The notes under the pieces are model-generated. The model did not search any database and was not told where the DNA came from. It saw only the letters and a list, made by a program, of their open reading frames with translations. The position numbers and the translations under genes were made by a program. From Aquimarina sp. ERC-38 (GTDB lineage: Bacteria; Bacteroidota; Bacteroidia; Flavobacteriales; Flavobacteriaceae), in contig NZ_CP098511.1 in NCBI RefSeq assembly GCF_026222555.1, forward strand, positions 1,593,501 to 1,657,500: DNA of 64,000 bases. Direction: 5' to 3'. How positions within the stretch are numbered: position 1 is the first letter of the stretch; each line of letters opens with the position of its first letter. Below are positions 46,811 through 57,800 of this stretch, one piece after another.

Positions 46811-49800
46811 TTAAAATATAATTCTTAAACCCAAACTGTACGTGGAAGTTATCGGAAAACGCGAAGCATCAATACCACGCCTGGCCACGTTATTGCCACC
46901 TATTTCCGGATCATAACCCTCATAGTTTGTGATGGTGATAGGATTTTGTGCACTAAGGTACAATCTAAAGGTGTTTAGCTTAAGGGCTTCACAAGTATCA
47001 TCCGGTAGCGAAAATCCAAGGGTAACCTGTTTTAGTCTTAAATAATCTCCGCTTTCTAACCAGAAATCCGTTGTTCCGGCAAAGTTGGGATGTTCTGTGG
47101 ATCGCCCTCTAAATGAGGGAATATCAGACTGAGGGTTATCCGGGGTCCATTGATTGACCAAGTCCTGATGACGACGAAAACCATAAGTTGCAGCTTTATT
47201 CCCATTTAAAATTTCTGAACCTACGGTACCAAACCAGTTCATGGAAAAGTCAAAACGTCCAATATTATAATTCAGGTTAATACCGTATTCAAAATCAGGA
47301 AGGCCACTGCCCTGATAGGTTCTGTCTTCAGTAGTAATATCCCCGTCGTTGTTTGAATCTACGTAGCGTAAGTCCCCCAGATTTGCATTTGACCTGGATG
47401 GAAATCTTCTATAGGCTTCAAGTTCTTCCTGGGTTTTAATAGTACCATCAGTTTCAAATAAGAAAAAAGATCCTGCTTCAAAACCTTCTGCAATTACCGT
47501 TACTGTAGAGGTAGGGTCTCCGCTAATTAAAGCAGAATTGCTATTAAATACTACGCCGTTGCTCACTACTTTAGTTATTTCATTATCATTTGTTGTAAAG
47601 ACACCTCCGATACTAAAATTACCTTTTCCCAGGGTACTTCTGTAATTTGCTGATATTTCCAAACCTCGATTGGTCATATTACCAAGATTAAGGGTTAATT
47701 GAGGGTCATAAAAAGCACCTGCGGACCCGGGCAGAGTGACTGGAAATAACATATCTTTCTTTTCTGTGTCGTAATAGTCTACGGTTAAGTCAAACTTATT
47801 ATTGAACATAGAAAGGTCAAAACCAAAATTATCTGATATAGACGTTTCCCATCTTACATCCTCGTTAGCATAAGATCTTATAGCGTAACCAAAATCTATT
47901 GAATTATCATTCGGGTCAAAAACATAATCAGCAAACGGTGCCAGGGTAAGGGCAAATTCATAATCATCAAAACTATCATTTCCTACCTCCCCATGACTAA
48001 ACCTAAGCTTAAAGTTGTTAATTACTTTTTTTATGGGTTTCCAAAAAGATTCCCCGGAAACATTCCATGCAGCGGCGATAGAAGGAAAAGTTCCCCATCT
48101 AAATTCTCTACCAAACCTGGAAGAGCCATCATAACGTGCTAATGCGGAAAGTACATACTTGCCGCCGTAATTGTATTGAATTCTACCTAAAGTACCTACA
48201 CGTTTTGTAGTAAAATCAAATCCGCTACCTACGTTTTCGTTGATTGTACCTCCATTAAGTATACTGATTGAGTTATCCGTAATTCCTTCTATGGAAGCAA
48301 AGAACTGTTTGTTATTATCCTCTTCCAGGGTAACTACACCCTGAACCCCGATACTATGTTTACCTATTTTTTTCTTATAACTTAACCCACCATCCCAGCT
48401 AAACTTGGTAGTTCTTGCAGAACTGGTAGTAACTCCACTTCGTGTAGGGTCTACTTCTACGCTGCCATCGTCTACGTTAAACAAATCAAATCTAGGTCTA
48501 AATACGTTTCTAAAGTCATTGGTAATAGAAGAACCGACATTAGTGATAAGATCCAAATCATCGGTTAATTTACGAGTAATACCCAGGCTTATATTAGTAC
48601 GGTCTCTATTACTATCATTTTTCTGCTTTAAGGCCTGCCCTAACCCGATAGTAGGAGTTCGGGTTCCACCACTACTATTTACCAGTGCAATATCTGCATC
48701 CGGATCAATTTCAGGAAAATAGGGTAGGTATCTACTGGCGGTAACAATTAAACCGGTACTGGATTGACGCCTGGTTTCATTGGTAATAGCGACGCTGGCA
48801 TTTATTTTCCAATTATCAGTGTTATAGATAGCAGTAATACGTGCATTGTATCGTTTAAAATTTGAATTTATTAAGGCTCCGTCCTGATCAAATAAACTTC
48901 CGTTAGCACTATATGAAAACTTTTCTGACCCTCCTGAGATGTTTAAGTTATAAGTAGCTATATCAGCTGCATCTACCAGAACAAAATTATCAAAGGTATT
49001 GTCATTATTAAGCCATTCCGGGTTATTATTGATAAGGGGTTCAAAACCACCAAAATTTTCAAAAGTAGTTAATTCAAAAAATATCTGATCTTCGGTATTC
49101 ATTAGGGGTGTACCCTGACCTAAGAATTGAAAACCGTTGTTTAATTCAAAATCAATTTTCATAGCTCCTTCCTTTCCGGTTTTAGTAGTAATTAGAATTA
49201 CTCCGGCTGCACCACGAGAACCATAGACTGCTGTGGATGCTGCATCTTTAAGAATATCTATAGTTTCAATTTCATTAGGAGAAAGACCGGGATCTCCGAT
49301 TTGAGGAATACCGTTAACTACATATAAAGGGGTATTGCCGCCACTCAAGGAAGTAATCCCTCTGATCTGAATATTTGCGGCTTCACCGGGTTCACCGGAG
49401 GCAGAGGAAACACTTACTCCTGCCACTTGCCCCTGCAATCTGGAAGCAACATCAGAAGTTATAAATTGATTAATATTTTCTGATTCTAATCTGTTCACCG
49501 CACCGGTTACTTCTTTTTTTGTAACCGTACCGTAACCTACAATAATCACCTCTTCTAAACTCTCATTGTCTTCTACCATCGTCACATTAAGTGTAGTACC
49601 TGTCACTTCGACTAATTCTATTTTTAAACCCAGGTATATAAATTCTAAAATATCCCCTATTCTTGCTTTTATGGAATATTTACCGTCAAAATCAGTCGTG
49701 GTACCTACTGTAGTACCTTTAATTACAATAGAAACCCCTGGAAGAGGTGAATCATCTACCTGGTTTTTTACGAATCCTGTTACTTCAATAGGATCGGTCT

Positions 49801-49900
49801 CCTGGGCATACGTACCGAAAACCATGACTACAAAGAATAACAAAGAGAAAAACACACTTCTTAATAAAGTTATTTTTTCTATGGATTTTTTATTTTTCAT
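46811..49900 (-). CDS. SusC/RagA family TonB-dependent transporter
   Basis: This 1029-residue outer membrane transporter starts with a signal peptide (LLRSVFFSLLFFVVMVFGTY), an N-terminal carboxypeptidase-D-like domain (VTGFVKNQVDDSPLPGVSIV), and a plug (EEVIIVGYGTVTKKEVTGAV, then PLYVVNGIPQIGDPGLSPNE). The beta-barrel follows to the end (YSLGLRIIF). With SusD it imports oligosaccharides. It is the first gene of the minus-strand unit SusC-SusD-lipoprotein-sulfatase. The 402-base upstream gap 49901-50302 holds a putative regulator box but no gene. Confidence 0.95.
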   Translation of the reverse strand: MKNKKSIEKITLLRSVFFSLLFFVVMVFGTYAQETDPIEVTGFVKNQVDDSPLPGVSIVIKGTTVGTTTDFDGKYSIKARIGDILEFIYLGLKIELVEVTGTTLNVTMVEDNESLEEVIIVGYGTVTKKEVTGAVNRLESENINQFITSDVASRLQGQVAGVSVSSASGEPGEAANIQIRGITSLSGGNTPLYVVNGIPQIGDPGLSPNEIETIDILKDAASTAVYGSRGAAGVILITTKTGKEGAMKIDFELNNGFQFLGQGTPLMNTEDQIFFELTTFENFGGFEPLINNNPEWLNNDNTFDNFVLVDAADIATYNLNISGGSEKFSYSANGSLFDQDGALINSNFKRYNARITAIYNTDNWKINASVAITNETRRQSSTGLIVTASRYLPYFPEIDPDADIALVNSSGGTRTPTIGLGQALKQKNDSNRDRTNISLGITRKLTDDLDLITNVGSSITNDFRNVFRPRFDLFNVDDGSVEVDPTRSGVTTSSARTTKFSWDGGLSYKKKIGKHSIGVQGVVTLEEDNNKQFFASIEGITDNSISILNGGTINENVGSGFDFTTKRVGTLGRIQYNYGGKYVLSALARYDGSSRFGREFRWGTFPSIAAAWNVSGESFWKPIKKVINNFKLRFSHGEVGNDSFDDYEFALTLAPFADYVFDPNDNSIDFGYAIRSYANEDVRWETSISDNFGFDLSMFNNKFDLTVDYYDTEKKDMLFPVTLPGSAGAFYDPQLTLNLGNMTNRGLEISANYRSTLGKGNFSIGGVFTTNDNEITKVVSNGVVFNSNSALISGDPTSTVTVIAEGFEAGSFFLFETDGTIKTQEELEAYRRFPSRSNANLGDLRYVDSNNDGDITTEDRTYQGSGLPDFEYGINLNYNIGRFDFSMNWFGTVGSEILNGNKAATYGFRRHQDLVNQWTPDNPQSDIPSFRGRSTEHPNFAGTTDFWLESGDYLRLKQVTLGFSLPDDTCEALKLNTFRLYLSAQNPITITNYEGYDPEIGGNNVARRGIDASRFPITSTYSLGLRIIF

Positions 49901-50211
49901 ACAGGTGTAATTGTGTTAATGCTTAATGAATTTTAAAAGATATTATGGTTATTAAATGGATTTGAATATAGGTTTAGAAATTCATATTATGAACACTATA
50001 ACTTATACACGCTAATTAGTATTTTATTTATGTTTTTAATTGAAATCCTACTAAAATTAGGTATTGTTAATACTACTTTATTGTAGGCTGTATTACTTAA
50101 TAAGTTTGTCATAAAATTTAAAAAGGGTTGAAATATATGCTTCAACATTAGTTAATGAACACATAATATTTTAACACTTTTTATGTAAATGTCATTAAAT
50201 TCAGTCAGGGG

Positions 50212-50230
50212 TATGTATATTTCCGTAAAT
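50212..50230. promoter_or_regulatory. Putative HTCS binding box upstream of SusC
   Basis: TATGTATATTTCCGTAAAT matches 15 of 19 bases with TATGTATTTTTCTGTAATA at 54775-54793, before the T9SS-sorted protein. Ten of its bases (TTTCCGTAAA) recur exactly at 59091-59100, before the regulator gene. Recurrence before three transcription units of one PUL suggests a common control site. Confidence 0.45.
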
Positions 50231-50302
50231 TTAATGTGTTTTATAGTATATCAGTATAAGTTAACTATCTCGCTTAGAGATACATAAATATCAAATTTAG
50301 TT

Positions 50303-52123
50303 TTAATTTTTATAGTCAAATCCTTTATTATTTTTCACTTGTAAGGTTTCTTTTGTACTTTTATCTGCCATCACATGGGTTTTAACGGTGCCTTGATAAC
50401 TATTTTCTATTAATTCTACGTTTTTACAATTTTCAAAATGAAATAAATAAGCTTCAGGGTACAATTGCTTTAAACCAGTAGTTTGAGTAATATGATTATT
50501 TCTAATAGTGAGGTTTTCAGATCTTAGTGCCCAGACAACTCGATTATCAAAGGTTTCTATAATATTATCCTCAAAAATAATATTTCGGTCATATATTTCA
50601 TTTTGATTAAAGCCTTTATTAAACTTTGGTGAAATGTAAAATACAGCATGTTCTGCACCGCCGTGAGCACAATTTTCAAAATGGTTGTTTCTAATTATTA
50701 AATCTTCAACTGCACCGGATTCGTACCAGTTGACCATCTCTCCCCTTAACATTATCGAAGACATCTCCGAAGACAAATAATTATTTTCAATAAGGATTTT
50801 ATAAGGGGTTTTTAGCATCATGTTTCTGGCCCGATGTTTAGAAATACGGCAACCACGCATCGTGAATGAAGGGTTCCAGGTTTTGTTTTCCAGTACATCT
50901 CCTGTTTTTAAACTAGTAGGTAACTTATCTTTAAATTTTAAAGTCGTATACTTTTCATTGACCATATTTACTTTAGTTACCGTATTTACCTCAGCCCTAT
51001 CCGGACTGGGCTTTTTAATAAACCAAATTTCATCACCAACCCCGGCAAATTCAAAACCCATCTGTTCAAAATGCTGAAATGCAACCCTGACGGTGTACTC
51101 ATCTATTATTTTATTAACAGTAACATAGGTGCCATGCACGTTTGTACCATCATCCAGCATTCCTTCAATCCTACAATTCTCAATTAAGATATCTCCCTTA
51201 CAATTAGCAAAATGTGTAGCATCTGCGGTACTGGAAATATATCGATCAGACCCATCCCGTGTATAAACACCAGAATTTGTAATTTTGATATTTTCAGTAC
51301 GCTCAAATAGAAACCCCATACCTAATGCGTGATGTATAATTACCTGATCGATAAGAATGTTAGCGGAGTTTTGGGTTTGAAATGCAGGTGCGTAACGATT
51401 GAGTTCTTTTTCACCTTTAGCTGCAAGAATGCATCCTACCGGTGGGTAATGTTTTAATTTTTCATAAAACCTAAAAACACCTCCATCCAGTTTTTCAATT
51501 TTGGTAGAATTAAGGTGCAATCCCCAGGCTCCATGGGCGGTTGCTTTTGTTTCCTTGTCAAAGCAATGTGCATGTCCAAAGCTTTTAAAGCTAAAGTCAT
51601 TTATATCAGGAAACGAAATTTTATCATTTTTATATAGCCAATTATAACCATCTTTAAAGGGAATAGCGTCAAAATAACCTGCCTGTTCGTTTACTGCGGT
51701 AACTTCAGCTTGAAAAATTAAAGGGATATCCCAATCAATCGTTAAGTTTTTGATGGTAATTTTTTTGCAATTTTCAAATTGAAAGGGTGCGGTCAAACCG
51801 TTGAATATAAATTCGGAACCATTTCCTTCTATGTCGATAGTATCAAAATCTTCAAAACGAAATATGATTCTTTTATATCCGTTGCCATGGTTAGTAATAA
51901 AGGAGTACTTACTTAAAGCATATTCCGGAAGGAACTTATAAATCCCTTTTTCAAATACCAGTTTTAAATTTTTTTCTTTTACATTTTCTAAGGCTTCCCG
52001 GATGACCAGGGTCATATCCTTTTCGGAATGTTTTATTTCAATCGTCTTCTGAGCCTGTATAGCAATTGTTTTTAAGGATACAAATAGAATGGTGAAAACC
52101 AGAAAATTCTTGTTTATGATCAT
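50303..52123 (-). CDS. GH110-like alpha-galactosidase (parallel beta-helix)
   Basis: This 606-residue secreted protein has a signal peptide (NFLVFTILFVSLKTIAIQAQ) and right-handed parallel beta-helix repeats (NCKKITIKNLTIDWDIPL, TENIKITNSGVYTRDGSD). SSTADATHFANCKGDILIEN and LDDGTNVHGTY are shared with the paralogue at 59312. The length and these motifs fit family GH110, whose members remove alpha-1,3-linked galactose from blood group B or carrageenan-type chains. The catalytic residues are probably the Asp residues in these conserved blocks. It begins 188 bases after the second sulfatase stop. Confidence 0.82.
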   Translation of the reverse strand: MIINKNFLVFTILFVSLKTIAIQAQKTIEIKHSEKDMTLVIREALENVKEKNLKLVFEKGIYKFLPEYALSKYSFITNHGNGYKRIIFRFEDFDTIDIEGNGSEFIFNGLTAPFQFENCKKITIKNLTIDWDIPLIFQAEVTAVNEQAGYFDAIPFKDGYNWLYKNDKISFPDINDFSFKSFGHAHCFDKETKATAHGAWGLHLNSTKIEKLDGGVFRFYEKLKHYPPVGCILAAKGEKELNRYAPAFQTQNSANILIDQVIIHHALGMGFLFERTENIKITNSGVYTRDGSDRYISSTADATHFANCKGDILIENCRIEGMLDDGTNVHGTYVTVNKIIDEYTVRVAFQHFEQMGFEFAGVGDEIWFIKKPSPDRAEVNTVTKVNMVNEKYTTLKFKDKLPTSLKTGDVLENKTWNPSFTMRGCRISKHRARNMMLKTPYKILIENNYLSSEMSSIMLRGEMVNWYESGAVEDLIIRNNHFENCAHGGAEHAVFYISPKFNKGFNQNEIYDRNIIFEDNIIETFDNRVVWALRSENLTIRNNHITQTTGLKQLYPEAYLFHFENCKNVELIENSYQGTVKTHVMADKSTKETLQVKNNKGFDYKN

Positions 52124-52311
52124 TATTTTGGATTAATCTTTACGAATACTCTAAAATACATTGAAAGGCATGTCAAAATTGTGGTTGTGCATTTATTAGT
52201 TGTCTACGTAGGTCAAAATTCCAAACAGGCTTTATCTAGGGTTTTAGTTGTATTAGCACCTTAAAAGCTATTGCATACTTTTAAAGAAACAGATAAATGT
52301 TTGTTGTGATC

Positions 52312-53814
52312 TTATAAATTAACGCCACTACCTTGTAAAGAGGTGTCATGTCCCCAGATAATCATCCACGGATCTTTGGTCTTTGCCTGATATGCTTTCA
52401 TTTTAGTTTTCAGAAGTTTCAGAGTGGCTTGATGTCCTTCAATAGTAGCAAGATTATGTATTTCGTCCGGGTCATCAGATAAATTATATAGTTCAAATTC
52501 TGGTCTAAACAGGTAATCCTTTACCTTTTTATTTCCGAAGAATTCCTTTTTTGCCCTGTAATTAGCTTGCCAGGTGGAAGCCGCCCAAAGGTCTGAAGCA
52601 AACGGATATTCTAAACGGTAAGCGATGTTCCAGATCAATTTATAATTTTTATGCCTTATAACGCGCATTGGGTAATACATAGTAATTTCATGGAAGGTAT
52701 GAGAAGCGTAAATTTCTTCCCATCCGGTAGGGTTTTCTTCTGCTATAATGTCATTAAATGAGTTTCCGTGAAAGGTGTTTTTAGTATAATTAACCTTCGC
52801 CATATCCAAGATGGTAGGGGTTAAATCTACCCAGGATATCAAAGCATTATTTGTTGTTCCACCACTAATTTTTTTTGTTGGATCTTTAATAATACAAGGC
52901 AATTTTATGCCAGGCTCATACACGGTGGTTTTTGCACCGGGAAAAGCCATTCCATTATCAGATATATAAAATACAATGGTATTTGCTGCCTTACCGGTTT
53001 CTTCCAGCATTTTCATAAGTTTGCCGAAGCCCTGATCGATACGTGAAATGCTTTGGTAGTATTGCGCTATTTCTTCACGGCTCTGTTTAGTATCTGGTAG
53101 AAACGAAGGGACGAGCACCTCTTTTGGGTCATAAATTATTTGGTCAACTCCGGTATATCCTTCTTTTTTATTTCCAAAATTGTTAGGAGCGTCCCAGGGA
53201 TCCGGTTCAAAAGGATGTCCGCGATGTGGGTCGTCTGTACAAAAGTATAAAAAGAAAGGTTTTTTAGAATTTAATACCGTTTCACATTTTTGTGCCATCG
53301 CTACGGTATTTCTCGGATCTGCTTCCAGTACCGTATTAAAATGATATACTTTTTCCGGTGCGACATGATATTTACCAATCCGGGCGGTTTCATAACCTTC
53401 TTTTTCTAATAATACGGGTAGTGACTTTATAGAATCGTAAGTACTAAAGTGATGGTAGTCATGTACGTGTCCGTAAGATCCGGTGGCATGACCAAATTGA
53501 CCGGAAAGAATTACGGACCTACTGGCAGCACAACTGGCACTCGTACAGTAAGCATTATTAAATTTTACGCCTTCTTCTGCCAACTTATCGAGATTTGGAG
53601 TTTTTATAACCGGATTTCCATAGGCGCCAATCGCATCCAGACCGTGATCATCTGCTACAAACAAGATGATATTAGGTTTTGATGAATTACCGGAGGTTTC
53701 GGTTACTGTTATTATTGATTTTGTTTTGTTTTTTGATTGTTCGGAACAGCCTATGATAATAGATGTCAGTACAAATGTTAAACTAAGTAGAAGGGTTTTT
53801 TGAATTTTTGTCAT
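52312..53814 (-). CDS. Sulfatase (S1 family), second PUL member
   Basis: This protein of about 500 residues from 53814 (MTKIQKTLLLSLTFVLTSII, then GC lipobox) has the formylglycine Cys95 in SASCAASRSVILSG, the C-x-A-x-R form of the sulfatase signature. NIILFVADDHGLDAIGAYGN gives metal ligands, and VFYISDNGMAFPGAKTTVYE a later conserved block. It removes sulfate from glycan fragments. Sequence differences from the first sulfatase suggest a different position or residue. An ATG five codons upstream (53829) is a less likely start. Confidence 0.92.
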   Translation of the reverse strand: MTKIQKTLLLSLTFVLTSIIIGCSEQSKNKTKSIITVTETSGNSSKPNIILFVADDHGLDAIGAYGNPVIKTPNLDKLAEEGVKFNNAYCTSASCAASRSVILSGQFGHATGSYGHVHDYHHFSTYDSIKSLPVLLEKEGYETARIGKYHVAPEKVYHFNTVLEADPRNTVAMAQKCETVLNSKKPFFLYFCTDDPHRGHPFEPDPWDAPNNFGNKKEGYTGVDQIIYDPKEVLVPSFLPDTKQSREEIAQYYQSISRIDQGFGKLMKMLEETGKAANTIVFYISDNGMAFPGAKTTVYEPGIKLPCIIKDPTKKISGGTTNNALISWVDLTPTILDMAKVNYTKNTFHGNSFNDIIAEENPTGWEEIYASHTFHEITMYYPMRVIRHKNYKLIWNIAYRLEYPFASDLWAASTWQANYRAKKEFFGNKKVKDYLFRPEFELYNLSDDPDEIHNLATIEGHQATLKLLKTKMKAYQAKTKDPWMIIWGHDTSLQGSGVNL

Positions 53815-53910
53815 GTAATTATTATTCAATAGGTAAAGACTATTTGTAACGTAATTGTTTAGCTAAATGAATATTAAATAGTATGATTTTCCCTTTAGCT
53901 ACAATTAAAA

Positions 53911-53938
53911 AGAGATTTTATTTCACAATAAAATCTCT
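53911..53938. terminator. Terminator hairpin after the T9SS-sorted protein gene
   Basis: AGAGATTTTATT (53911-53922) and AATAAAATCTCT (53927-53938) form a perfect 12-base stem with a four-base loop. Reading the minus strand, a T-run follows it. It ends transcription of the 53966 gene before the sulfatase. Confidence 0.75.
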
Positions 53939-53965
53939 CCTTTGTCATGGTAAACATAGCGATTA

Positions 53966-54721
53966 TTAACTCTTTATCATTTTAGTTTTATAAACCTTAC
54001 CTTCATTTACTACTTCTACAAAATAAATACCACTTCCTAAATCTGATACGGATAGGTTTTTTGTAATATCTGAATTTTGAATAGTTTTTACTTTTACACC
54101 CAAAAGGTTATAGATACTAACATTACTGCCTATCGGACTAGTGATATTAATGTAGTTAGTAAAGGGATTAGGATATACTGCAACTCCTTCTAACGTCTTA
54201 CTTGGTACATTAAGAGTAGTTGGCTCTACAATTTGTATTCGATTAATTTGAATAGTATTTCCGTCTAACATGCCCCCTCCGTCAAAAACAAACCGAAGCC
54301 TGAACTGAAAGGTTCCTACCCACGTGGCTTCTGATGAAGGAATGCTTATGATATAGGATTGTTCAGAAGTATCCGCAGCACTTATATTTTGTCTGGCTAC
54401 AATTGTAGTTGTACCACCTGCTAAAGTTTGAACTACAACCTCATTAGCATTTGAATTATTAATAACATCTATAACAATCTCTGTAAACGTAGCAGGATCT
54501 CCTACAGAAGTTCTGCTTCGTCTTAATTGGGCGTTATTTCCGGTTCCTGTACCTAAATTAAAGAAACCACCGGTTACCGTACCGGTTACTCCGGGACCGC
54601 CGGTCGTAAAACCTTCCAGGTCACCGTCTGTGTTAAAATTAGCATCGACCTGAGCAAAGGTAAAATTAACTATAAGTAGGGTTAAAGACAGAAGAAGGGG
54701 TTTAAGTATATGTTTTTTCAT
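53966..54721 (-). CDS. T9SS-sorted secreted protein, putative carbohydrate-binding
   Basis: This 251-residue protein has a signal peptide (ILKPLLLSLTLLIVNFTFAQ), one beta-sandwich-like domain (about 25-165, with TFQFRLRFVFDGGGMLDG) and a type IX secretion C-terminal domain (VAVYPNPFTNYINITS, then GIYFVEVVNEGKVYKTKMIK). It is therefore delivered to the cell surface or medium. Its place between a sulfatase and the regulator suggests a glycan-binding role, but the domain is not one I can name. It appears to be transcribed on its own from a promoter with a shared box. Confidence 0.8.
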   Translation of the reverse strand: MKKHILKPLLLSLTLLIVNFTFAQVDANFNTDGDLEGFTTGGPGVTGTVTGGFFNLGTGTGNNAQLRRSRTSVGDPATFTEIVIDVINNSNANEVVVQTLAGGTTTIVARQNISAADTSEQSYIISIPSSEATWVGTFQFRLRFVFDGGGMLDGNTIQINRIQIVEPTTLNVPSKTLEGVAVYPNPFTNYINITSPIGSNVSIYNLLGVKVKTIQNSDITKNLSVSDLGSGIYFVEVVNEGKVYKTKMIKS

Positions 54722-54774
54722 TTGAATATAGTTTAAAGGTTACTATATCAAATGAAGGTAGATTTTTGTAGGAA

Positions 54775-54793
54775 TATGTATTTTTCTGTAATA
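54775..54793. promoter_or_regulatory. Putative HTCS binding box upstream of the T9SS-sorted protein
   Basis: TATGTATTTTTCTGTAATA matches the box at 50212-50230 at 15 of 19 positions. It lies 54 bases before the start codon of the 54721 gene. Confidence 0.45.
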
Positions 54794-54856
54794 AAAGTGT
54801 AGTTATAAGTCAATTAGATAAAAGCTAAAAATCAGTTACGTCTTGTTATTTTTAAT

Positions 54857-57800
54857 TTAGCCGTATTTTTCAGTTTGCGATTTAGCATACTTGCCGGGGG
54901 TTACGTTATAATGTTCTTTAAAGAGTTTGCTGAAATGAGTCCTGCTTTTAAACCCTGTCATCACATATACTTCGTTTACAGAAAGTTTGTTTTGTTGCAC
55001 TAATAAATCCGCAGCTTTTTTCAAACGGTATTTTTTTAGGACTTCAAAAGGTGTAAGGTCGGTTAATGCTTTTACTTTTTGGTAAAAATGAGTTCTGTTC
55101 ATATACAATTCTTTAATAAAATCGTCCAGGTTAAGGTTTTGATTATCCAGGTTGTCTTCTATTAGGTTGTATAATTTTTCAAGAAAAGCATTATCGTTTC
55201 GATTGTTGATATTATTTTCTTTGGTAAGGGGGATACCTATCTGAAAACGCTTTCTTAATTGTTGCCTGTTACGGAGTAAGGCTTCTATCCTGGTAATTAA
55301 ATGCTCAATATTAAAAGGTTTTCTAATGTAGTCATCCGCTCCGTCCCTGATACCTTGTATCTGATTTTCGATATCGGCAAGAGCGGTAAGTAAAATAACC
55401 GGAATATGACTGGTTTTAATATCTGATTTTATACTTTTACACAGGTCTAGACCGTTCAATACGGGCATTTGTACATCACTTATTACAATATCCGGCCACA
55501 TTTGATCCATTTCATCCAGGCATTCTTTTCCGTTACTGAATGTTTTTACTTTAAAGAATTTAGATAAAGCTTCAGAAATATACATACGCATATCTGAATT
55601 ATCTTCAACAAAAAAGATAAGTATTTCAGAAAATTCACTGTCAATTACAATTTTAGACAAGTCATCTTCTTTTATCATTTGTTCTTCAAAGGTAAATTCA
55701 TCTTCAGCGGTTAATATGGTTTTTTGAATGAGATCTTCATCTTTAGCTTCTTTCTTTTTCACCACGGGAAGCCTGACAAAGAACGTAGTACCTTTATGCA
55801 ATTCACTTTTTGCATAAATATAACCGTAGTGCATTTCAACTAATCGTTTGGCAAAAGCCAATCCTATCCCCGAACCGTTAATATGCTTGTTATGCTGTTT
55901 ATGCGACTGATAAAACCTCTCAAAAATATGAACTAGATCTTTCTGATCTATCCCATTGCCGGTATCTTTTACTTTTACAATAAGGTCTTTTCCATGGCTC
56001 TCCAGTTCAATAGTGATAGCATCGTTTGCTTTTGTATATTTAAAAGCGTTGTTAAGTAAATTGTTGAATACCTTTTCTAATTTATCCTGATCTGCAGAAA
56101 CGATAATATCCGGATGATGACTGATGACTTCTAATTGTTTCTGATCATTTTTTGCCATGAACCTGAAGTCCATAATCAGCTCTTCTATAAATGCGTTAAA
56201 ATGAAAACGCGTATAATTCATTTTTAACAGGTTTGCATTTGCTTTTTGAAAGTCATGCGTCTGGTCAACCAGTTGTCCTATTTTTTTGGACTGTCTTCTG
56301 ATAAGTTGCAATTTTTCATTAATATCCGGGATATACCCGAACTTATCGGATAAATTATCTACCGGTCCTTTAATAAGGGTTAGCGGTGTTTTTAATTCAT
56401 GAGAAATATTAGAAAAAAACCGAAGCTTTTCTTCATTAGACCGGGTAATAGTATCAATCTCTACCTGTTCAAGCTGTAGATTATAATTTAATTTCTGGAT
56501 TCTAAGTATAATTTTAATAACTATAAATAATAGTAGTAAAGCGCCTAAGCCATACAATAGATAGGCTTGCCATGTTTTCCAGAACGGAGGGGAGATTATG
56601 ATGGATAGAATTTTAGGTTTTGTCCATTCTCCTAATGAATTAGAGGCTTTTACTTGTAGCGTATATTGTCCGGGGGGCAGTCCGTTATAATATATGTTTT
56701 GCTCATCAGATGGTACTTGAATCCATTTTTCATTTACCGGTAATAACCGGTATTTTAAGCTGTGGTTATCAGGATTAGAAAAATGTAAAGATTTTAGTTC
56801 AACAGAAAAAACATTCTCGTTATATTTTAATTGTAGTTCATCTACCTGATCTAATGTTGTGTCAAATAAAACCCGATTGGAGATTTTATCACCGGGAGTT
56901 ACGGATTTATTAAAAATTTTAAATTCGCCAAAGGCTAATCGGGGTAGGGATTCCGTATTGCTAATATTTTCCGGATTAAAGTAGCAAATGCCATCCAGTC
57001 CTGAGAAGATATAATATCCGTTTTTAAGTTTAGCTGATATAAACCAGAAGTCCTCAAAGGGTAATCCGTCATTAATACCAAATTTTCTAAAACTCCGGTT
57101 CGCAAGATCAAATTTATTTAAGCCAATATTGGTGGAGATCCATAAATTAGCATTATCGTCTGATTGTAAACTTTTGACTACATTATTCGATAAGCCTTGT
57201 TTTTCTGAAAAGATTTCGAATTTTGGGGTACCCGTACTGTTCTTTACACGACATATACCACCACCTTCCGTACCCACCCATAATTCTTTATTTGGTAATC
57301 GAACTACGGAGGTGATAAAATCACTTGATAATGAATATTTGTCATCAATAGTTTGTGTAAATTGATCAATTTTAAGTTTGTTTACTGCAACATTTGCCTC
57401 TAGTTTTATCCTGAACAAACCATTAGAATCCGATCCGAACCATAAGAAATCATACAAAGGATCTACGTATACACATCGAACTAGGGAAAGTTTGTTATCC
57501 TTAAAGAAAACATTAGCGTTTAGAGATTCTATGTTAGCTACGGTATTATCCGTATTCATAGTAATTTTATACACATCGTAAAGACCACCAATCCAAATAT
57601 TACCGTCAGTATCTTCACTAAATGACCTTGGCGTTATCATATCAAATTTGGGTATATGATCAGCTTTAATCTTCTGAAGTGTTTTTGAACCTGCCTTTAC
57701 CTGGTAGAGTCCTTTGTTTTTAATAGTTAGCCATACATTTTTATTAGAGTCTACATATACGTCTTCCGTATTTTTAGCATCAGTTTTAGATATTGCAAAG

